Position numbers and translations under genes: made by a program. From Acidobacteriota bacterium (GTDB lineage: Bacteria > Acidobacteriota > Blastocatellia > RBC074), in contig JAFDVI010000037.1 in the NCBI GenBank assembly GCA_018269055.1, forward strand, positions 1 through 63,617: a stretch of DNA of 63,617 nt, written 5' to 3'. Under the pieces are notes generated by a model. The model had not been told where the DNA came from and did not search any database. It saw only the letters and a list, made by a program, of their open reading frames with translations. Position 1 is the stretch's first letter, and the number at the start of each line of letters is the position of its first letter. Positions 59,149 to 63,617 of the stretch are shown in pieces.

Positions 59149-62100
59149 ATGCAAAAAGCAAGTTTTCGACTGATCCGTTTTTTTATGGTCATGCCACTAT
59201 TGCTGGCGACCACACACGCCCAATCGGCGACGGCAACGATCAAAGGCTCCGTCCTTGACACGACCGGGATAGCGGTTCCCGGCGTGACCATCGTGTTAAC
59301 CCATACTGCCACCGGGCTGAAAAAGTCCGTCGTGGCCAATGGCGAAGGACAATTCAGCTTTACCTTTGTCGAACCGAGTGCCTATGCCCTGGAAGTGCAA
59401 GCCAAAGGCTTTAATACCTACCGACAGCCCCGCTTGCTGCTGGAAGTTGGGCAAACGGCCGAAATCAATGTCGTACTGAATCCCGGTGATGTGAAGGATT
59501 CGGTGACCGTCAATGCGACGGAATCCGTGCAACTGGATACAGCGAGCAGCGCGCTGGGCGGTGTGGTCGAACGCGGCCGTGTGGATTCATTGCCGTTGAA
59601 TGGGCGGAATGTATTCCAACTTGCCCAGCTTGAACCGGGCGTGAACGCGTCGCCGACCGCGCGCGGCGCCAATCCCGATTTGACGGCCACCGGCGAAATT
59701 ACCATTAACGGCGGGCGTCCGCTGACCAACGAATTCATCGTGGACGGCGTTCCGCTGACCAACAAGGGCGATAACCGCGTAGCTTTGAAACCGTCCGTGG
59801 ACTCGATTCAGGAATTTCGCATTGTGACGAATGCGTATTCGGCGGAATACGGGCGAAATGGTGGCGGCGCGTTGAATTTTTCGACCCGCGCTGGCTCAGC
59901 CCAGCTTCGTGGAACTTTATGGGAGTTCCTGCGCAACGATGCCTTCGACGCGCGGAGCTTTTTCGTTAATGCCAATCCAAACGGCGTGAAGGAGAAATTG
60001 CGCTATCACCAATTCGGCGGCAATCTGGGCGGTCCGGTCTATCTGCCGCAGTTCGGCGGAGCAAAACCGGGGCTTCGCAAAAATGACAAGCTGTTTTTCT
60101 TTTTCAATTATGAAGTGCAGCGGATTTCCCAATCGCTGCAACGCCAATCTACCGTGCCGACCGTCAAGATGCGCTCCGGCGATTTTTCGGAACTGCTCGG
60201 CGCAACGATTTCAGGCGTCGCCGTGCGGGATACGCAGGGTAATTTGATCCCAGCGCGCATCGGTCAGATCTATGTTCCGGGCGCAGTCGTTCCGGCGGGA
60301 CAAGCTGGCGCCGGTTCACGCATTGCTTTTGCCAATAACAGGATTCCCGACGCGCTGATCAACCCTGTGGCCAAAACGGCGCTCAATTATTACCCGCTGC
60401 CAAATGCGCCGGGCGTTCTCAATTCCAGCGGCCTGGGGTTCAACAACAATTATGTTGCGAACACATTGCAAACAACGGATGCCCGGCAATACACGGTGCG
60501 TATTGACTACAATTTCTCGCCAAACCAGCAGATTTACGGACGCGTTATCAAAGACCACAATCGGTTGTTCAATAGTGGCCCATTTCCGACCAGCATTGCT
60601 TCACCCCAATCCACGCCCATTCAAAACAACACGCCTGGCACGGTGGGGATCAATTATGTCAACACGCTGACGCCGAAAATCGTGTTGCATCTGAACGCGG
60701 GTGCAACACGATTCAATAATGACGCTGCGTCCTTTTCCACAGGCTTTGACCCGACATCACTGGGATTGCCCGCGTATCTGGCCAAGGCTTCCGGCGATAC
60801 CAACATCTTCCCCACCTTCAACCCAAATGGATACACATCACTTGGCCCGCCGCGCAACTTCGGTTTTTTCAGCAACAATCAGGACCATTTCAGCTTCAAT
60901 CAGGATCTGAGCGTGTTGCGCGGCCGCCATTCGATTAAAGCCGGCGCAAACGAACGCGTAATTCGGGCTTACAATTACCGCCCCGATGATCCGGCAGGCA
61001 ATTTCACCTTCTCCCGCGCCTTCACGACACGCACCCCAAATGAAACCCTGCAACAATCAGGAGATGCCATTGCTTCATTCCTGCTTGGCAATCCGGCTTC
61101 GGGCAGGCTCGGCATTGCGCCGCAAATCGCCGTACAGAGCCTTTATTACGCTTTTTTTGCGCAGGACGATTGGACACTCAACCGGCGGCTAACGCTTAAC
61201 CTGGGTTTGCGTTGGGAAGTGGATTTACCCAATACCGAACGCTTTGATCGGTTGACCAATTTTGATTACCAAGCGGCCTTTCCCGTCAACCAGGTCACAG
61301 TGGATTTCCCTTTGGCCACAGGTTTGGGAACTCGAACAATTCCATTGCGAGGCGTCATCACACCCGTGGGGCGCGGAGGAGTGTCAAATCGAGAAAATTT
61401 CGGTCGCGATATTAATAATTGGGGGCCGCGCATCGGATTGGCCTTTAAGTTGACTGAAAAGACCGTGTTGCGGGCGGGCGGAGGAATTTATTATGGGCAG
61501 CTTTCGGGCGGAGGTTTCAACACGGTCACCTATGCGTTGGGCGATTTGGCGGAAACAGCCTTTATTGCATCGCTGGATAATGGGATAACGCCTACGCCCG
61601 GCACGAACCTAAGCAATCCATTTCCGGCAGGTATTGTGCAGCCAACCAACGCCTACACAGGCCCTCTGACAAGCTACGGACAGCAATCCATTCCGGTCCG
61701 TTTGCGCGAAACGAAACAACCTTTCATTGGTCAATGGAACGTAAATCTTCAGCGCGAATTGCCCGGAGACTTGATCGTTCAAGCGGCCTATGCCGGAAGC
61801 GTCGGCGCGGGATTGCTCGGCGCGGCAACCGACCTCAATCAGCTTTCGCCGGAATCGCTGGCCATTGCCCGCACTGTGGTAAACGGGCAGCCGATTGGCA
61901 ATCTGGCGGTTCCCAATCCGTTTCTCAATTTGCCCGCAGAACAGCGTCCACCGGCAACTTCCATTCTCGGACGGCCAACAATCACCATTGCCCAACTCCT
62001 GCGGCCATATCCGCAATTCGGCAATGTCGTTTCTTACGGACAGAATTTAGGGCATTCCAGCTACCATTCGCTGCAACTGAAAATCGCGCGCCGGTTGGTG

Positions 62101-62793
62101 GATGGGCTGACGTTCACGGGTGGGTATACATTTTCCAAGCTGATTGATGATTTGACCTCCAATTCAATCAATCTTTCAATTCAGATTCTGAATTACCAGG
62201 ACTACCACAATTTGCGCGCGGACAAGTCGCTGTCTAATTTTGACGTCCGGCATCGGTTCGTCGGCAACCTGTCGTGGGAACTTCCCTTTGGAAACGGACG
62301 CAGGTTTCTAACAAACGGCCTGCCATCGAAACTGCTAGGTGGGTTCACATTCAATACGATTGTGCATGCGCAAAGCGGATTACCGCTGTCCATCAGCGCG
62401 ACCAATGCGTCGTTGCAAGGACTGGCATTTATCGCCTTGCGTCCCAACCTGATTGGCGATCCCCAGAAAGCGGCCACAAGCAAGGCAGACCGCCTTCAAC
62501 AGTATTTCAACACGCTCGCTTTCCAACAGCCTGCACTCTACAGCTTCGGCAACACGCCACGCACCCTGCCGAATTTGCGCGGGCCGGGGTATTTTGCCAC
62601 CAGCGTGTCGTTGCTGCGGGAGTTCAAGTTGACCGAACGAACCAAACTGCAATTCCGCGCAGAGGCCTTCAATGTGTTCAATCGCGCCAATTTTGCGCCG
62701 CCGGGAACGACACTTGGCGCGGCGAACTTTGGCATCATCACCAGCACGGAAGACCCTCGGCAGATTCAATTCGCTGCGCGACTTTATTTTTAG
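59149..62793 (+). CDS. Oar-like TonB-dependent outer-membrane receptor
   Basis: 1214 residues from ATG 59149 (GGAGGT before it). A signal peptide is followed by a carboxypeptidase-regulatory-like beta-sandwich (ATIKGSVLDTTGIAVPGVTIVL onward, about 24-110), then a plug (NEFIVDGVPLTNKGDNRVALKPSVDSIQEFRIVT) and a 22-strand-type barrel ending in FAARLYF, a good outer-membrane insertion signal. This architecture is abundant in Acidobacteria and is linked to uptake of large substrates. The ligand is unknown. The upstream leader with a possible Cys attenuator suggests a link to sulfur nutrition. Confidence 0.9.
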   Translation: MQKASFRLIRFFMVMPLLLATTHAQSATATIKGSVLDTTGIAVPGVTIVLTHTATGLKKSVVANGEGQFSFTFVEPSAYALEVQAKGFNTYRQPRLLLEVGQTAEINVVLNPGDVKDSVTVNATESVQLDTASSALGGVVERGRVDSLPLNGRNVFQLAQLEPGVNASPTARGANPDLTATGEITINGGRPLTNEFIVDGVPLTNKGDNRVALKPSVDSIQEFRIVTNAYSAEYGRNGGGALNFSTRAGSAQLRGTLWEFLRNDAFDARSFFVNANPNGVKEKLRYHQFGGNLGGPVYLPQFGGAKPGLRKNDKLFFFFNYEVQRISQSLQRQSTVPTVKMRSGDFSELLGATISGVAVRDTQGNLIPARIGQIYVPGAVVPAGQAGAGSRIAFANNRIPDALINPVAKTALNYYPLPNAPGVLNSSGLGFNNNYVANTLQTTDARQYTVRIDYNFSPNQQIYGRVIKDHNRLFNSGPFPTSIASPQSTPIQNNTPGTVGINYVNTLTPKIVLHLNAGATRFNNDAASFSTGFDPTSLGLPAYLAKASGDTNIFPTFNPNGYTSLGPPRNFGFFSNNQDHFSFNQDLSVLRGRHSIKAGANERVIRAYNYRPDDPAGNFTFSRAFTTRTPNETLQQSGDAIASFLLGNPASGRLGIAPQIAVQSLYYAFFAQDDWTLNRRLTLNLGLRWEVDLPNTERFDRLTNFDYQAAFPVNQVTVDFPLATGLGTRTIPLRGVITPVGRGGVSNRENFGRDINNWGPRIGLAFKLTEKTVLRAGGGIYYGQLSGGGFNTVTYALGDLAETAFIASLDNGITPTPGTNLSNPFPAGIVQPTNAYTGPLTSYGQQSIPVRLRETKQPFIGQWNVNLQRELPGDLIVQAAYAGSVGAGLLGAATDLNQLSPESLAIARTVVNGQPIGNLAVPNPFLNLPAEQRPPATSILGRPTITIAQLLRPYPQFGNVVSYGQNLGHSSYHSLQLKIARRLVDGLTFTGGYTFSKLIDDLTSNSINLSIQILNYQDYHNLRADKSLSNFDVRHRFVGNLSWELPFGNGRRFLTNGLPSKLLGGFTFNTIVHAQSGLPLSISATNASLQGLAFIALRPNLIGDPQKAATSKADRLQQYFNTLAFQQPALYSFGNTPRTLPNLRGPGYFATSVSLLREFKLTERTKLQFRAEAFNVFNRANFAPPGTTLGAANFGIITSTEDPRQIQFAARLYF

Positions 62794-62907
62794 AAAGAAA
62801 ATGCCCTTGAATGTCCAATAGAACCGCGAATACACAATAGCGATTTCCTGCCGGTTGTGGCATACGATTGGCGAGAAACCATCCATCCCAACCTAAGGAG
62901 CAACCTT

Positions 62908-63597
62908 ATGTCTGAACAAGAAAGAATAATCTACAACACAGAAGAAGATCAGCAATGGGCGGATTTATTGTCGCCTACGCGCCGTAGTTTTATCGTCGGC
63001 GCAGGCCTAATCGCGACGGGACTGACTTCCGGAAGTGTCGAGGCCGATGCACAGGAACTCACTGCGCCTGCGAACTTCAAACCCATTGTGCCGCCGCCTG
63101 ATGTGGGGAAGAGTCCCTGGGGCTATGAAACTTACAAAGAGCCGACACCGCAGCCCAGAAGCGTTCGTCCCGGCGAAGAAACTGGATTGCCGAAATCGCC
63201 GCGTGCTTACACGGACATCAAAAGCTATCACGCGCATTTTTACTTCGACGAAGACACTTATGAAAAAGCCGCGCTGGTTCGCAAATGGGTAATTGAGCGC
63301 TTTCCTGTAGAGCTGGGCAATTGGAACCTGCAACCGCGTGGCCCGCACGTAACGCCGTCGTTTTACTTTGGCTTTACGAATGATCTGTTGCCGATTGTCG
63401 TGCCGTGGTTGCAACTGAACAGTTTGGGCTTGACCATTTTGCTGCATCCAAACACGGACGATCCCCGCGCAGACCACTTGTATTACACCTTGTGGGTGAA
63501 CCGATCGCAGCCCGTGAACGCTTATGGCATGCCCAGGCAGGCAACGGTGGAAAAGATTTTTCCGAACATCAAACCGACGGTAAAACTGGAAGTCTAA
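62908..63597 (+). CDS. Tat-exported DOPA 4,5-dioxygenase-like protein
   Basis: 229 residues from ATG 62908, with AAGGAG seven bases upstream. A twin-Arg motif (TRRSFIVGAGLIATGL, Arg25-Arg26) indicates Tat export in folded form. The mature domain has IKSYHAHFYFDEDTYEKAA, QPRGPHVTPSFYFGF and LTILLHPNTDDPRADH, matching the DOPA 4,5-dioxygenase family, whose conserved His residues bind metal. Family members cleave catechols or aromatic rings. Export is unusual for this family, and the substrate is unknown. It follows the TonB receptor gene by 114 bp in the same direction. Confidence 0.85.
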   Translation: MSEQERIIYNTEEDQQWADLLSPTRRSFIVGAGLIATGLTSGSVEADAQELTAPANFKPIVPPPDVGKSPWGYETYKEPTPQPRSVRPGEETGLPKSPRAYTDIKSYHAHFYFDEDTYEKAALVRKWVIERFPVELGNWNLQPRGPHVTPSFYFGFTNDLLPIVVPWLQLNSLGLTILLHPNTDDPRADHLYYTLWVNRSQPVNAYGMPRQATVEKIFPNIKPTVKLEV

Positions 63598-63617
63598 AAA
63601 AACTACCGCTGTAAAAG

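Overview
The window looks like chromosomal DNA from a Gram-negative, moderately GC-rich soil or sediment bacterium, most likely an acidobacterium (Blastocatellia-like). The reasons are an Oar-type TonB-dependent receptor with an N-terminal carboxypeptidase-regulatory-like domain, exosortase-type exopolysaccharide genes, LemA/TPM genes, TolC/RND systems and many small palindromic repeats. The taxonomic assignment is inference; no rRNA gene is present.

Layout. 0-2 kb: a small papain-like (Cys/His) protein and two tandem paralogues of unknown function, all on the minus strand. 2-3 kb: RNA 3'-phosphate cyclase (rtcA). 3.2-5.3 kb and 12.7-23.1 kb, minus strand: two halves of an exopolysaccharide cluster (polysaccharide deacetylase, FemAB-like protein, three exosortase-associated glycosyltransferases, UDP-GlcNAc 2-epimerase, Wzm/Wzt-type ABC exporter, GT2 enzymes, a double methyltransferase). 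A DUF2283/nuclease-like gene pair sits inside the larger half. Between the halves, 5.4-12.7 kb, lies an opposite-strand copper/silver efflux operon (Cys-rich secreted protein, FixH-like lipoprotein, CusA, TolC, CusB fused to a cupredoxin-like domain). 23.3-33.6 kb: housekeeping and cell-envelope genes (prolyl oligopeptidase, LemA, nucleotidyltransferase-like protein, TPM protein, LysM lytic transglycosylase, sulfatase, YifB/ComM ATPase).

33.8-53.5 kb is the most distinctive part. A plus-strand operon encodes a fatty-acyl-AMP ligase, a CFA-type methyltransferase, an acyl carrier protein, a diiron acyl-ACP desaturase, an alpha/beta hydrolase and a ligase-ACP-acyltransferase fusion. Facing it is a minus-strand set with a patatin, TolC, a membrane-fusion lipoprotein, two membrane desaturases (one frameshifted), a second CFA-type methyltransferase and an oversized RND pump, followed at the far end by a radical SAM enzyme. 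Together they look like a locus that makes, modifies and exports an unusual lipid.

53.7-63.6 kb: a sulfate ABC transporter (cysA, an Rrf2 regulator, a sulfate-binding lipoprotein, cysT, cysW and a 74-aa protein), then a Cys-codon-rich short ORF with a strong terminator that resembles an attenuator, a degenerate tRNA-like sequence, a 1214-aa TonB-dependent receptor and a Tat-exported DOPA-dioxygenase-like enzyme. Two matching palindromes (CTCCYA-N8-CTAGGA) before the Rrf2 gene and the sulfate-binding gene suggest a small sulfur regulon.

Small palindromic or tandem repeats are scattered through the window (1319-1354, 3077-3202, 9606-9765, 15912-15960, 26172-26277). Several sit on translation starts or inside coding sequence.
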